From contig JALMGJ010000002.1 of the NCBI GenBank assembly GCA_023362775.1, forward strand, positions 107,126,481 to 107,190,480: a stretch of 64,000 nucleotides of DNA. The letters are read 5' to 3'. Made by a program: the position numbers and the translations under genes. Of the stretch, positions 23,495-36,145 are shown piece by piece. Origin of the DNA: Charina bottae (taxonomy: Eukaryota > Chordata > Lepidosauria > Squamata > Charinaidae). The notes under the pieces were generated by a model. That model had not been told where the DNA came from. It did no database searches and saw only the letters and a list, made by a program, of their open reading frames with translations. Numbering within the stretch: position 1 is the first letter of the stretch; the number at the start of each line of letters is the position of its first letter.

Positions 23495-25635
23495 CTTCTT
23501 TGGAATCTCTGATTACAACTCATGTTGTAATCATGCAGTTAACAACTAATGTTAACTGCATGTCTAAAGAGCATCCATCCAATATATCACAGATAACCAG
23601 ATATGGCTTTAAACTTATATCAGATGTTAATTGCTTTCATGCAGGTAAGACCACAGTTCCTTTCAACTTTTCTTTTCCATGCAGTCATGACAGTATGGAG
23701 AAAAGAGTCAAGCTGTTTCCTACTGCTTCCACCTCATGTTTTTGTGTTCTCCCCATTCACATATTGCAAGAGAAGGTCTGAATGTGGAACTTTTCATTGA
23801 CTGGAAATCCTTACAGGTTTCAGGAGGGATGGATGGGAGAAGCAGCAATGGGACTCCCTTCTTCTATGTAAGAAATTGTTGCATGGAAGAAACCTTTCAT
23901 GCATATCCTTTTTCTTTGTGGTTACTAATAAATTGTTACTCAGGCCATTGGAAAAAATATAATCTGCTTACCATAATGTAACAGAAATCTCGTCTCTTAA
24001 TGTTGTAGCATCTCAGCAACAGCAGCTCTGCCAGTGAAAGAGCATCATAAGACTTTAGCTTACAACTCAAAGAGAAACTATGGATGTGTTTGGTGACTGG
24101 TAAAACCAGGAATATTTATCTTTGGCTGTGACTACTATAAACTTTATGTCATCCATTATGAATTGCTGCTCACTACAGGTACAGTGTAATAAAACTGTTT
24201 GAAGTCTGGCAGTAGTTGCACAGGTGATAGAAAGCCCTTTAAGGACCCTACAGTTCATATGATTCTCAAAATGTATTTTCTCTCCAAACACTCCATGCTG
24301 TATTGAAACAATATTTTCATCTGATCATGGCATTACTTTAACACTTTCAAGAAATCCACAAAGCAACCAGAACAAACCCTTTCTCACTTTCAGATTTCAT
24401 ATATTTCTAGCCCATTTCTCTTCCCCACTTGGCAATGCTATGAATAGATCCAATGTATGATTCTCTGTGTCTACCCAAAAGAACTACTTTATTTTGAGAA
24501 AGTCCCCCAAGGACTTTAATCCTATCTATGCATTATGTTTCAAGGAAGATACTATGAAGAATATTTAGTGAAAGAAATAGCACAGAATCCACAAGCTGAT
24601 TCCTTCCAAAGGTACTGGATTACAGTTCCCATTTTCCTTACCACCTGGAAGGAACTAGAAGTAGTGTTTTGTAGTATCTTTTTTGTAGATATGATGGCTA
24701 AAGATATGAAAGAAAAAATGAGTCTACTCTATTTATAATTTGCATGGATAAACCATGGGTTTCAATTCCAAGTAATAATTGTTCAGGGAATAACAATTTT
24801 ATGCATTCTTCATTGCATTCAGGAATATTTATTTGTCTAAAGCTTGTGCACATGATCACAACTGAATGCTATCTTCCCCAAGTTTCCTAATTTTACTGAG
24901 TGCATCCTTGAATCATTTGATTTAAGAATTGACCTTTGACATTAGCTGAGTTCCTTTAATAATGGCAACTTTATAGATTAAATGGCAAGACTGACATGAG
25001 TAATTTTTTGTTCTTCTTTCCATGTATATGCAATAATAAGTAAATAAGAGTCTGACATACAGTATCTCCCTACAAGATATGAATAACTTCTTCCTTTATA
25101 CATCACCATGGAAGCTAAGAAACAAACTGCTCCTCCCTCCCTCCCTCTCTCTCTCTCTCTTTTATTTTCACATCACCTTTGGTACTGTCAAATCACCTTA
25201 AATCTTGTATCCTACTTTCCCAACTTTAATTTACCGATTAACATAACTTAGGTTATGTTGATCAGTAAACAAAATAAATGTAAATATGGTACAGTCATGG
25301 GGACTTAATCATACATCCAGGGACAATAGGAAAGAAAAAAGTAGTTTCAGACCTGTTCAACCTGTTCAACAACCTGTTCAACTATTCAACTATTAATATA
25401 ATATAATAACATACTTTCATATAATTTTGAAAATTTGAGAAAATGGAATATTTAGTGAATTCTTAGAACATTCACAAACTTCTTATTCCAGAGACCCATT
25501 CTGTAATTACATATAATAGCTTAACAATGGGACTCCATGCATATCTTTTGAGAACTCATTCCTAGTGAATTAAATCAGATTTACTCCAAGATCAATATAG
25601 AATCCACGTAGTCCGACTAGGATGGGAGAATAACC

Positions 25636-25638
<3 letters not shown>

Positions 25639-25668
<30 letters not shown>

Positions 25669-25690
25669 CAGACAGATAGATAGATAGATA
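25639..25690 (+). repeat. (GATA)n microsatellite
   Basis: About 13 GATA units with two GACA variants. Confidence 0.95.
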
Positions 25691-28600
25691 TAGATATGTA
25701 ACTATAAGAAGTGGACTGTTTAGTGACTCAGAATATTCACTCAACAATGATAGGACTACAGCAAAAAACCAACATTTTACATTTAGCTAGACACATGTAG
25801 GAAAAAATGCTGTCTAGGCATACGTTAGGCATCAAGGATAAACCCTTTTGGACTAAGCTGGACTAAGGTTATTATTATGGTACAAGAAAGGTTAATTTAT
25901 TTTCCAAGTCTCTTCAATTTGATGGTGTATAATGATATGACATTGCTTAGCCTTGGAAATGAGGAGTATTCTTCATTTCAAAAAAAAAGAAAAAACCAAC
26001 AAGTACCGTCGCGTAAAGAGGTTTGTCAAGCAGGTTAGTTCCTGTAGGACTGTGTGATCATCCTTACACTAGCATTCCAAAATATCCTGCTATTTCTATT
26101 AACAATATGGCATTTTAATCTAGATTCCTTCCTTTTTCATTTGCATTTCTTAAAATTTCTATCTTTAAAATTCTCTGCTCAAGTACATTTTCCAATGTTA
26201 CACTGAATATTATATATGTATCTTTAGATTTTTTCTTCTCCCATGAGAAAATAATAACTTACATCTTCCTTTATTTTGCAAGATCAGGATGCCAGAAGAA
26301 TGGAAATTGAGCATTGTTTAGGCCTTAACTTGAAAAATGTTTGCAAAGGTTATATGGTACTGTAACAATGTACATTAGTAGAATATACTTCATGATTTAC
26401 AGACCTACATTTAAATATATGTTAAGGCTTACATTTTTATGACATGCTAAAGGCAAGGTGGCAGCATGAACTTCAAATAGATTTGTGAGGTCTTGATGGT
26501 TTACTGTGTATGTTGGTGCAGTATACCACTATTTAATATACAAACTGTTCATTGTGCTTTACAATGCTACAATTAGACTGAAAATTGTTAGACTTTTTTT
26601 TGTGGAATGGCACCCATTTAGAGTTGTACGTTCTACTTGGTTCATTTTATTTTATCAGAAAAGAGGAAATGATGCCATATTATGATGTAGTGAATATTGT
26701 GTACAATGTTGTTATTACTTCAGATAACCTTGCCTAACATCTTTGGTGGTACATTACAATAAAAACGTAATTTTGTACATCCTTTCAATTAGTTATGGAA
26801 AATGGAGTACTTCATCTCTGGAATACTCTATGTTTTCATCACAACAGGCCATTCTGAAAGCTATGTAATTGTTCGTATGCTTTTGAATTTCCTTACTGAT
26901 TTCTAAAATTATACTTTGCAGTGAAATACGCAAAGGCAAATCACACTCATAACCCATATTGCAGGTCAGTTCCCATGCTACTTCTATATCTTCACTGAAC
27001 CCACTAGCAGAAGTTTAGAACATAATGCAAAGTTATTCTAATTTTCTGTTTGAACATATATTCCTGAGCCAAAAGAAACAGCCAAGACTATTTTAGCAAC
27101 TGCCACTAATAATATATAAATCTGTTTGGATTTATATTTCTTAAAGTCAGTGATATCTGGTTCAGGCACTGCACATTATTTATATAATCATAAATTTGTT
27201 TAGTATTTCTTTTAAATGGAAACATATACCTTACCTTTCCATACCTTACCTTACCAATATATACCATATATTATACCTTACCAATCAAAGTTGTTGGCCA
27301 ATTTATTCAGTAATAGTAGACTAAAAATGTCCCATGTGATAACAAAAGGGGAAAAAAAGAAAGAAAATAACATAGTACCTCTAAACTAGCTGAATTCCAA
27401 AATAGTGATTTGGGGTTTTTGTTCAGCTTAAATATCTGGATCACAAATGGTGACTGTCATCACTGAAAACCATCCTTGTACATTTGTATTGTAACAATAT
27501 TACTTCAGAAATTAATCTTCCACAGTCATAGGTGTCTGCAGAATCCAATGATTTTGTCAAAACAACAAAATGTGTGTTGTGCCATTGTACCCCAACAACC
27601 TTTTTGTACTTGTGGGAAATGTCATGATGTATATACCAAAGGGCCAGAGCTCTTGCAACAATGGCAGAATGCTCCTTTGGTCATTTCTCTTCCCTTAACC
27701 CTTCACAGACACTTCTGGATACATAGCCCCAGTTTCATTCTCCACTTTCAAAAAAATAAGGTTACTATCTAGACTTGGAATAATGTAATGGACTTGTCAA
27801 CATATATTAATGGCAGCTCCTGTTTTGGATTAATATGAACCACAAAGGTTCAAACCTGGTACATAAACCTATAATATATTTCAACTGTAACTGGAAACAA
27901 AGTAAGGATTTCTAGGCAGGACGTTTCAACCAGAAAATAAGCCAGAAAATCAATATTGAAAGAACTCGAACTGGGTTTGAGGAGAGCTCAGTGTAAATCT
28001 CAATCTAGTATGCAGCTTCTGAGAAAAGGGCTGATTCTCCAGCCCTGTACAGGTGTATGTAGATTTTAGTTCAAGAAGAGCAGTAAGCAGCTTCCCCTTC
28101 TAGGTGGTTCTGGTGATGTTACCAAACAGCTGGTCTCAATCAGTTCAGTGTCTGCAGCTCAGACAATTGTGCTGTACCTGTGGGGACCAGTGCCATTCAC
28201 AGCACTTCACATATTGAGATCTATTGCCCAAACAGGGCTTTTATGGGGATCATTAAGACAACATGCAGTGGCTGACCATCAATGAAAGGATTACATTTGC
28301 TCCTCTCAAAAAAGAAGAGAATGCCTTGAAAAATGTCCTTCTTTGGAAAAAGAAAGTATTTTTCATTTGATCTTGGTGGTACCCAGATTCTTTGATAAAG
28401 TGAATGATAGGACTTCATTGCTTAGTTTTTAGAAAAAGCAATTAAGGGGAGGGATAACATAATGGAAATGAATACATTTAAGGAAAATGAGAAAACTGCA
28501 GAATAATAAAAAAGGACTCATGATATTAACCATGCATATTTTGCATTTTATCCCTTTCTCTGATCTAGTCAACCTCACCACCCTATTTTATTTGCTTATA

Positions 28601-28637
<37 letters not shown>
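28601..28637 (+). repeat. (ATT)n microsatellite
   Basis: Twelve ATT units. Confidence 0.95.
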
Positions 28638-29882
28638 GAAGAAAGGCAGTTAGCTTCATGTTTGAATGAAAATATATACAGCGATTTTCAGTGTACCTTC
28701 TTTATGCATCATCAATTCAGTCTTTTTCCAACTCAAGTAATGTTAAGTTAAGGTGCGGTTAACAGCATGATAGTTGACATACAGAAAGCTGATCCAATAA
28801 AGAAATTTCATGCATTAGTGGACTCAGAGATATGTTCTTTATCAAAAGTGTGTGTGTGCGTGTGTGTAAATGTCTACAAGTGAGCTGCTTGAATTATTAA
28901 CTTTCCTGAGCAGTGTTCTGAAGTCTGGGTAATTGCTACAGTATAGGGACTACTGCATAGTTAGTCTGATTTCTGTGAATACAGATGAAGCAAGAGATTA
29001 TACACTGAACTTACTTTGTACTGCAGTAAAATTGGTGGGCGTTCTTTGAATCACAAGATAGGGGAATGGACTATATGCTTAAAAACAGCCCAGACATAAA
29101 AATGGGGGGAAAAAACAAAACTTCTTTTCTGACACAAAAGTCACTTTTGTAGAGATGCTGTCATGTTAACACATGGATAACATTTTTCACAATGCCAATG
29201 AACTGGAAGAACAATAAGATATTACTTACTTGTTTGTGTGAACTTTACTCTGTTGTAATTATATGAATATGAGCTGATAGCAGGAGAAGCAGGAGAAGGG
29301 AGAGGATTTCATTCTCAGTAGGATTTTAAAACCCACTGAGATTATATTGCAGTGGCAAATCTTTAGTGTGTTAAAGTATATGAGATTATTTGTTTGAAGC
29401 TCAAGGATCATGCACTGTGCATGGGATGACATCCCACACTCAAACCTCCTATTGGAAATTGCTGGCAGTTAGTATGAATGAGAGCAAACTAAGCAGGTTA
29501 ATGGTCTGATTTGCTCAGAGGTTCCTTTCTAGGCTCCCTCTGTCCTTCAAAACAAGCACAGAAAGATTTTTGATGCAAAGCAAGATACAAACACCACCCC
29601 ATTTTAAATTTAGGGATCCTTGTCTTTGAGATGAATATCTAACATATATAGTCTGCAGAGACTATAATAATGACCTCTCACTTTGCTCTTGCTTCTGAGT
29701 CACTGTAATACTTAGGAAGGGGGTGTATTTTTGCTCTTCCTAGAATGAGTGTGAGATGCTAAAAATAAGCAGAATTGGTTCTACTCCCCCAGAAATCCTG
29801 GGGTGCTTTGTACTTGCCTCCCATTCTATCCCACCTAATGAAGATGTAAGGATAACATGGGAGACAGGAAATAACCATATAT

Positions 29883-30335
29883 ACTAGGCTGACCATATGT
29901 CCCATTTTGAATGGGACAGTCCCAGTTTTTAAGCATTTTTCAACTGTCCCATTGTTTTGATAAAAATCTCAATTTTGTCCCATTTTTTAAACCCGTCAGG
30001 AATGGCACAGAAGGAGGATCCGAGCCGGAGCTGCCGATTGGAGGCAGCCCAGAAGAGGAAGCCCTCCTGCCTATCAGCGCGCAGCAAAGGAGGGACCGGG
30101 GGGCAGGGTTTGCAGGCGGGAGCCAGAGGGGAGCCAATCCCATAGACCAGGGTGGGGTTTTAGGCGGGAGCCAATTGTGCGGACCGGGACGGGGTTTGAA
30201 GGCGGGAGCCAATAGCATAGATCAGGGGCAGGAACCCCTGTCTTTTTCATAAATACGGAATATTACATAAGACCCCATCACATTTTGCCATCCCAATGTC
30301 CCGTTTTTGTCTCAAGGAAATATGGTCAGCCTAGT
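29883..30335. mobile_element. TIR element, copy 1 (non-autonomous DNA transposon)
   Basis: The ends are perfect 16-bp inverted repeats: ACTAGGCTGACCATAT at 29883-29898 and its complement at 30320-30335. Just inside, the left end reads 'gtcccattttgaatgggacag' and the right end 'ttttgccatcccaatgtcccgttttt'. The interior (about 30000-30235) is G+C-rich, with about three roughly 43-bp units containing 'ggcgggagccaat'. There is no transposase. The end sequence suggests a hAT-like element, but I could not find an 8-bp duplication, so the superfamily is open. Confidence 0.75.
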
Positions 30336-30483
30336 TCTCTTGCTAGTAAGCAACAGTCTCTCTCACAGCATAGGCCTCATCATCCAAGATCTAGAATAAA
30401 AGAAGCTCCCACCTAATGCTTTAACTGAGATTCCTGCATGGATCTGAGGCCTTCATGGTACCTTCCCACGATGTAACTGGATT

Positions 30484-31887
30484 TTTTCAAGGTGATGCAT
30501 GCCATATGCCAGCAAATTTGGAAAACACAAGAATGGAAAAAATCAACTGATATCCCCATACAAAAAAAAGGAAACACTAAAGAATGTTCAAACTATCGAA
30601 CAGTGGCACTTATTTCACATGCCAGTAAGGTAATGCTCAAGATCTTGCAAGGTAGACTCCAGCAATTCATGGAGCGAGAATTGCCAGAAGTACAAGCTGG
30701 GTTTAGAAAAGGCAGAGGAACTAGAGACCAAATTGCCAATATCCGCTGGATAATGGAGAAAGACAGGGAGTTTCAGAAAAACATCTATTTTTGTTTTATT
30801 GACTATTCTAAAGCCTTTGACTGTGTGGATCATAACAAATTGTGGCAAGTTCTTGGTGGTATGGGGATACCAAGTCATCTTGTCTGCCTCCTGAGGAATC
30901 TGTATAACGACCAAGTAGCAACGGTAAGAACAGAGCATGGAACAACGGACTGGTTTAAGATTGGGAAAGGAGTACGGCTGGGCTGTATACTCCCACCCTA
31001 CCTATTCAACCTGTACACAGAACACATCATGCGACATGCTGGGCTTGAGGAATCCAAGGCTGGAGTTAAAATCGCTGGAAGAAACATTAACAATCTTAGA
31101 TATGCAGATGATACCACTTTGATGGCTGAAAGCGAGGAGGAGTTGAGGAGCCTTATGACGAAGGTGAAAGAAGAAAGTTCAAAAGCTGGGTTGCATTTAA
31201 ACCTCAAAAAAACCAAGATTATGGCAACCAGCTTGATTGATAACTGGCAAATAGAGGGAGAAAAAGTGGAGGCAGTGACAGACTTTGTATTTCTAGGCGC
31301 AAAGATTACTGCAGATGCTGACTGCAGCCAGGAAATCAGAAGTCGTCTACTTCTTGGGAGGAGAGCAATGGCAAATCTTGATAAAATAGTTAAGAGCAGA
31401 GACATCACACTGACAACAAAGGTCCGCATAGTTAAAGCAATGGTATTCCCTGTAGTAACCTATGGCTGTGAGAGCTGGACCATAAGGAAGGCTGAGCGAA
31501 GGAGGATAGATGCTTTTGAACTGTGGTGTTGGAGGAAAATTCTGAGAGTGCCTTGGACTGCAAGAAGATCAAACCAGTCCATACTCCAGGAAATAAAGCC
31601 AGACTGCTCACTTGAGGGAATGATATTAAAGGCAAAACTGAAGTACTTTGGCCACATAATGAGAAGACAGGATACCCTGGAGAAGATGCTGATGCTAGGG
31701 AAAGTGGAAGGCAAAAGGAAGAGGGGCTGACCAAGGGCAAGATGGATGGATGATATTCTGGAGGTGACGGACTCGACCGTGGGGGAGCTGGGGATGGTGA
31801 CGGCCGACAGGAAGCTCTGGCGTGGGCTGGTCCATGAAGTCACGAAGAGTCGGAAGCGACTGAACGAATAAACAACAACAACAACAT
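30484..31887 (+). mobile_element. BovB LINE, 5'-truncated
   Basis: This 1.4-kb copy of a BovB (RTE-clade) retrotransposon starts within the RT N-terminus near 30484 and runs to the end of ORF2 and the short 3' tail 'gaacgaataaacaacaacaacaac'. Sauria SINEs borrow the 3' end of this family for retrotransposition (known). No target-site duplication was evident. It lies between the two TIR elements. Confidence 0.93.
30492..31871 (+). pseudogene. BovB reverse transcriptase, one premature stop
   Basis: A 412-codon frame (30492-31730) holds the RT: QAGFRKGRGTRDQIANI, CFIDYSKAFDCVDHNKLW, KGVRLGCILPPYLFNLY and NLRYADDTTLMAE, with the catalytic YADD intact at residues 204-207 (31101-31112). The C-terminal connection domain follows (VFPVVTYGCESWTIRKAERR, then LRVPWTARRSNQSILQEIKP). 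The frame is stopped at 31728-31730 by TGA; the second copy in this window has CAA at that codon. The same frame then reads on as PRARWMDDILEV to the natural end at about 31871. VRLGC and LPP differ from the usual VRQGC and LSP. It is recent-looking but dead. Confidence 0.92.
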
Positions 31888-32012
31888 AAGCAATACTTCT
31901 TTTCCTTCCAAGACCAGTACTATGTTTCTGTAGCAAGAGAACTAGGGTGAATATAATGTACTGGTAAATTTACAGTATTAATAGGGGAACCAAATATGCT
32001 ATAACCCTTCAA

Positions 32013-32890
32013 CTAGGCTGACCATACATACCATTTCAAATGGGACAGTACTGTTTTTTTCACATTTCCTGACCGTCCCGTCGTTTTAATATAAATGTCA
32101 ATTTTGTCCCATTTTTTTAAAAAAATTAGCAAAATGTCAGGGATGGCAAGATTGATCCAGCCAAGATGCAATTATCATTTTAAAAGTACTTGATTGAGGT
32201 GCCTGATGTTGGGTGAGACTAGAGAGGGGCAAGGAAGGCGGAAAGAGAGAGAAAGAGGGGACTGAGAGACACAGGGAGAGAGATCTTTGCCACCGCCTCT
32301 GCTCTGCTCTTAGCTGGTTGCTCTCTGCTCTCTGTTAGTTTTATTAAAATGCATTTGGGATGTGATCCCGCCCCTTTTCAAGAGTGAAACTGATTATTTC
32401 TCCAGCTCGGCAACAGAGGGTCTTTTGTTTGGGATTGTGGGAGAGAGAGGAAGAGAGAGAAAAAAAAAGCAGGAGGAGGAGGAGGGAAAGCAGAAGGAAG
32501 AGAAGCCTCGCCGGGCATGGAGTTTTTGAATCCTTCCTTCCCTACCTCTCTTCTCTGCCCCCTCCCCTCCTTCCTGCGATCCGTGATGTTACAAAGCCCA
32601 TGAGCTGTGCTTTCCCCGTTCGCCTCCTGTCAAGTATAGTCCCCCTCTATGTCTACCTAAATTTTTGTATGAGTTCTGTCACTGAAGAATAATTGTTAGC
32701 TCAATATGTTCATGTAAAAAAACTTTTTAATTTTAATGAAAACAAAAATATTTATATATATACAGTAATCTGTTTAAGGACCAGCAAATGGATCTTAAAA
32801 ATTCTTTAAAACTTTTATTATCTTCTTACTTTTTCATGAATATGGAATATTACATAAATTTAACCCCGTCCCATTTTTGCCATCCCAATG
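32013..32890. mobile_element. TIR element, copy 2, right end lost
   Basis: The left end repeats ACTAGGCTGACCATA and the following 'ccattt.aaatgggacagt...tgtcaattttgtcccattttttt' of copy 1. Near 32825-32890 it matches copy 1's right-hand sequence ('tttcat.aatatggaatattacataa...gccatcccaatg') but stops before the terminal inverted repeat, where an L1-like fragment begins. The interior differs from copy 1, with a purine-rich GAGA block at about 32220-32280 and 32440-32500. Confidence 0.65.
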
Positions 32891-33790
32891 CGCCCGAAAC
32901 TCTTCTTTTTTCAGAATCAAAGTTAACTCTCCACAGTCCAATTTTTCTCCCTTCACTTTTTGACTTAGAAATGTTAATCCTCATTTTCTTCTTTAAAGAA
33001 GGAGCACTACTCTCAAAGTTGTTTTCACTCTTGTCTTCTTTGTCAAGTTGTTGGTAGGTTTTAGATTCCACAAGTTCATGGAGATGAACCAGGGCTTGGT
33101 TGATGTCAAGATAGAGTTCTTTAAAGATTGCTTTCATTTCTTCCATGTCTCTCCACAGTGTGTTATCAGGAGAAAAAAGATGTAAACAAGAGCTGTTCTC
33201 ACAGGAAAGCAGAGGCAGATAGCTCAAAATTCAACTCCGCAGATTCAACGAAATAGAAAAATCTTTTATAATCCTCAAAACATTAAGAAAATGGCAACAA
33301 AACAGCAAAAATATTTAAATTCAAATATTAGAATTTAAATATTAAAAAAGCCAACTTTCCAAATTAATAAATTCCAAAAATAATGAAAATCACGAAGAGC
33401 TTCACATTTCTTTGTTACAAAAGGCCTCTCTTCGGTAACAAATAAACAAAGAAAAAACTCTTGGTGTTTTAGAAATGGGGTGGCAAGATTTAGTGTCTGT
33501 TTTATGGCTTCGGTGCAGCCCTGAACTTGATGACATCCACGCCTCCCAGCATTCTCAATCACAGATTGATCGCAGGGACTCCGTTCCATGACCCCCCCAG
33601 CAAGAAAATGCTGTCCGGAGAACAAAAGGGATGATTTCTTGGATTCTCCTTACCCGGAGAATTCTTCAGGCTGCAGGGACCCAGCCTGCGCCCAGAAATG
33701 CTGCGCCATCGGAGCTGCTTAAAAAAGCAGTACCGTTCAGTCTGCCATTCCCCACAGGAAGCCAGGGAGATGAAACTCCCCTTGAGCAAT
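32891..33790 (-). mobile_element. L1-like LINE 5' UTR and ORF1 start, minus strand
   Basis: On the minus strand, 5' end near 33790, it reads 'ggcttcctgtggggaatggcagactgaacgg', then a block around 'ttctccgggtaaggagaat', and later 'cttgccaccccatttctaaa'. All of these are shared with the + strand copy starting near 50895. The frame at 33227-32850 then encodes a charged, helical segment including DMEEMKAIFKELYLDINQAL, which looks like an ORF1 coiled-coil start. The end at about 32891 abuts TIR copy 2. L1 is the most likely clade; I have not confirmed it. Confidence 0.6.
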
Positions 33791-34302
33791 CTTCAAGTGA
33801 TCATGGGAAGACCTGGTGGGTTGTTCCAACCCGCCTCGTTCTCATAGCTAAGCTAAGCTGAACTGGAATTTCTTTCTTTCTTTTTTTAAATTTGCCTGAT
33901 TTAGATAAATTCCCATGACATTATTTATTTAGCTCATTCTAATAACAAGTCAAAGAAAATAGCAATGTGTCAGCCCTTCGAGGTAGACCAGATCAGGAAA
34001 CAGACTCTACAGGAAGACCAAAACTATTCTTTGCTGAGAATCTTGCAAATCTGATTGTGCTTCTTCTCCCTTCCTTCTTCTGCCCCTAGTGAGTCAGAGA
34101 GGCATTCTCCTGAATCTCTTCTTAATACTCTCTCCCTTCCCAGGACTTAAGGAATACTTCTGACCTCTTTGTTTTCATAAAGGTTTCTGAATATTTCCTT
34201 CAAGGCCATCTCCCTGGCTTGCTACACAGTGGAAATATAGAGGTTATGGTGAGGGTTTCATTTTCTTTCTAATCATGATTCAAATAATAGCAGTAGCAAT
34301 AA

Positions 34303-34351
<49 letters not shown>
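34303..34351 (+). repeat. (AAT)n microsatellite
   Basis: About 16 units. Confidence 0.96.
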
Positions 34352-34354
<3 letters not shown>

Positions 34355-34810
34355 TCACATGCTGCTAATGTAGATTCTATTCTGATTAAAAATAGCAACT
34401 CTATCAAGGAACTTTCACCTGGCCTATGGCAGATGGGAAATAATTAAATTCTCCCTTCTTATCACCTGTGGTTCTAGTGATGTTTAGGCTCCACTGTAGC
34501 TTCTGTTTATATGGTCCCAAATTAGACTGTAGTTCAACAATAATTAGGACAGTATACTGGCTATACCTTGAACTCAGAGAATTCATAGGAAAACATAGGT
34601 TTTACATGTATGGATGTGTATGTATATACTGTACATGTATTTGTATTTGTACATGTACATGTATACAAAGAGAGAGAAAGAATTGTAAAAGTAAGAATAT
34701 ATTGTGATTATGTAAAGTGTGCATCATTATTGTATTAGAAAGGTAAATACATAGCTTTGGAAAAAACAGCTTTATCTACACAAGTATGTTTGAATAACTG
34801 TGGATTACAT

Positions 34811-34833
34811 CTCTCTCTCTCTCTCTCTCTCTC
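34811..34833 (+). repeat. (CT)n microsatellite
   Basis: Eleven CT units. Confidence 0.92.
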
Positions 34834-35929
34834 ATTCTCCTTACCTACCTACCTACTTAGATATAGCATTTTATATCCCATATTGAAACAGAATTCAATA
34901 TTTCCTTTTTCAGACTGAACTATAGATCACAGTGAAGTCTAGAATAAGTCAAAAGAACATAATGCAACAGCACTGAGAGTAGCTCTTGAAGTAGAAGTAG
35001 TGTTCCAGAGATAGTAGTGTTAAAAGAAAACCACCTGAATTCAATAGATGATTTTCAATAAACGCATTTCATGGTGACATATCTGTTGATGAACATTCAT
35101 GTCTGTGCCCAAACCCTTGTCTATGATGGATAATAGAGCTGTGCAAATTTTCAAAGGGTGTTTTGCTGCAATGAAGATTTGATTGAAGAACCCTCTTGAA
35201 GCTGCTTCACAAAGCAGTGTAGTGAGAACCCTCACTTCTAAGGGTCACTTGGCTTTATTGTGCTTCACAGCTTTTGTGCATGCTTCTGGCAGTCAGAGAA
35301 GGTTAGGAATCTCCCCACAGCTTTCTCATACAACATAAAAACCAGAGACATGTGATTGCCAAACAGTAGCATGAAAGATGGAGGTTCATGCCGCAGGATA
35401 AGGCAGGGAGTTTCCTTGCAGCTTCTCCAGTAAAAGCCAGAGGCACTTCAAGGTGGCATGAAATGCTTTGTCAAGGCAAGTCACATTGCCTTCTTGTTGT
35501 GATGAAGACAATTTTATTGCCTTCTGGCACAACACTCTTCACTGAGATGAATTTAAGTTGCCGTGCACAAGTCTAGTAGGCAAATTTATATTGCCTTGTT
35601 GAGTCTGGACTATTCCTTTATAATTATTGGATGATCTGATAGGCTTTGATAATTCAACATTCTTCCCCCCTCCTCCCAACATGAGGCATGTACTGCCTCT
35701 ACCACATGTATATATTAATTATATTTTCTTCTTCTACCTGATCAACACCTTTTCTAAATAAAAATATTCTAAAATATTGTAAGTAAGATCATATTTGAAT
35801 GAGTTCATAACTACATTATTCACTGTTCTTTAGCTGAAAAATTCCAAAGAAAAGTTTACAAATCAAGTTTAAAAACAGACAATTCCTGTCCTTCAGGCAT
35901 GTTATGGTATGTTGCTATTGAAGTCAATC

Positions 35930-36145
35930 TTCATTCCTGGTCCTGACATGGATGGGTCCATGCAGTTTTCTTGGCAGCATTTTCAAAACTGGTTTGTCAG
36001 CATCTTCTTCTGAAATGTTGTTGACTAGTCAGTCTAGGGCTGAGACAAAGTGACTGGTCCAAAGATCTCTCTGTCATCTATGCCTAAGGAAGAACAAGAT
36101 CTCCCCCACTCCTAGTCTAGCACCTGTAACTATGGGATGCTGTCA
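35930..36145 (-). mobile_element. Sauria-type SINE, minus strand, diverged
   Basis: The + strand shows 'tcctgacatggatgggtccatgcagttttcttggcagcattttcaaaactggtttgtcagcatcttcttc'. Further along are 'ctagggctgagacaaagtgactggtccaaag', 'atgcctaagg' and 'agtctagcacctg'. In reverse complement these are the 3' body ('gccaagaaaactgcatgga'), the central 'ggaccagtcactttgtctcagccctag' and the head 'caggtgctagac' of the Sauria family. Confidence 0.78.

Larger units (their letters stand above)
22409..29882. other. Long unassigned AT-rich region
   Basis: In 7.5 kb I find no gene, LINE or SINE that I can support. It contains microsatellites of ATAC (23448-23494), CT (25137-25160), GATA (25639-25690) and ATT (28601-28637), and a GT run near 28849-28867. 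Short frames such as 24535-24738 and 27476-27772 have no motifs. The block around 29270-29640 is less AT-rich and could be checked for conservation. Confidence 0.5.
33791..35924. other. Unassigned DNA with microsatellites
   Basis: No gene is supported. It holds an AAT array (34303-34351), a CT array followed by ACCT units (34811-34856), and TGTA-rich DNA near 34600-34660. Confidence 0.5.

Noticed and set aside
29883..30335. An 8-bp TSD proving hAT for the TIR element
   Set aside because: Bases outside the inverted repeats (29877-29884 against 30334-30341) do not match, so the superfamily is left open.
30998..31936. Long minus-strand frames opposite the BovB RT
   Set aside because: Shadows of the real + strand coding sequence; the same shadow appears opposite the second BovB copy.
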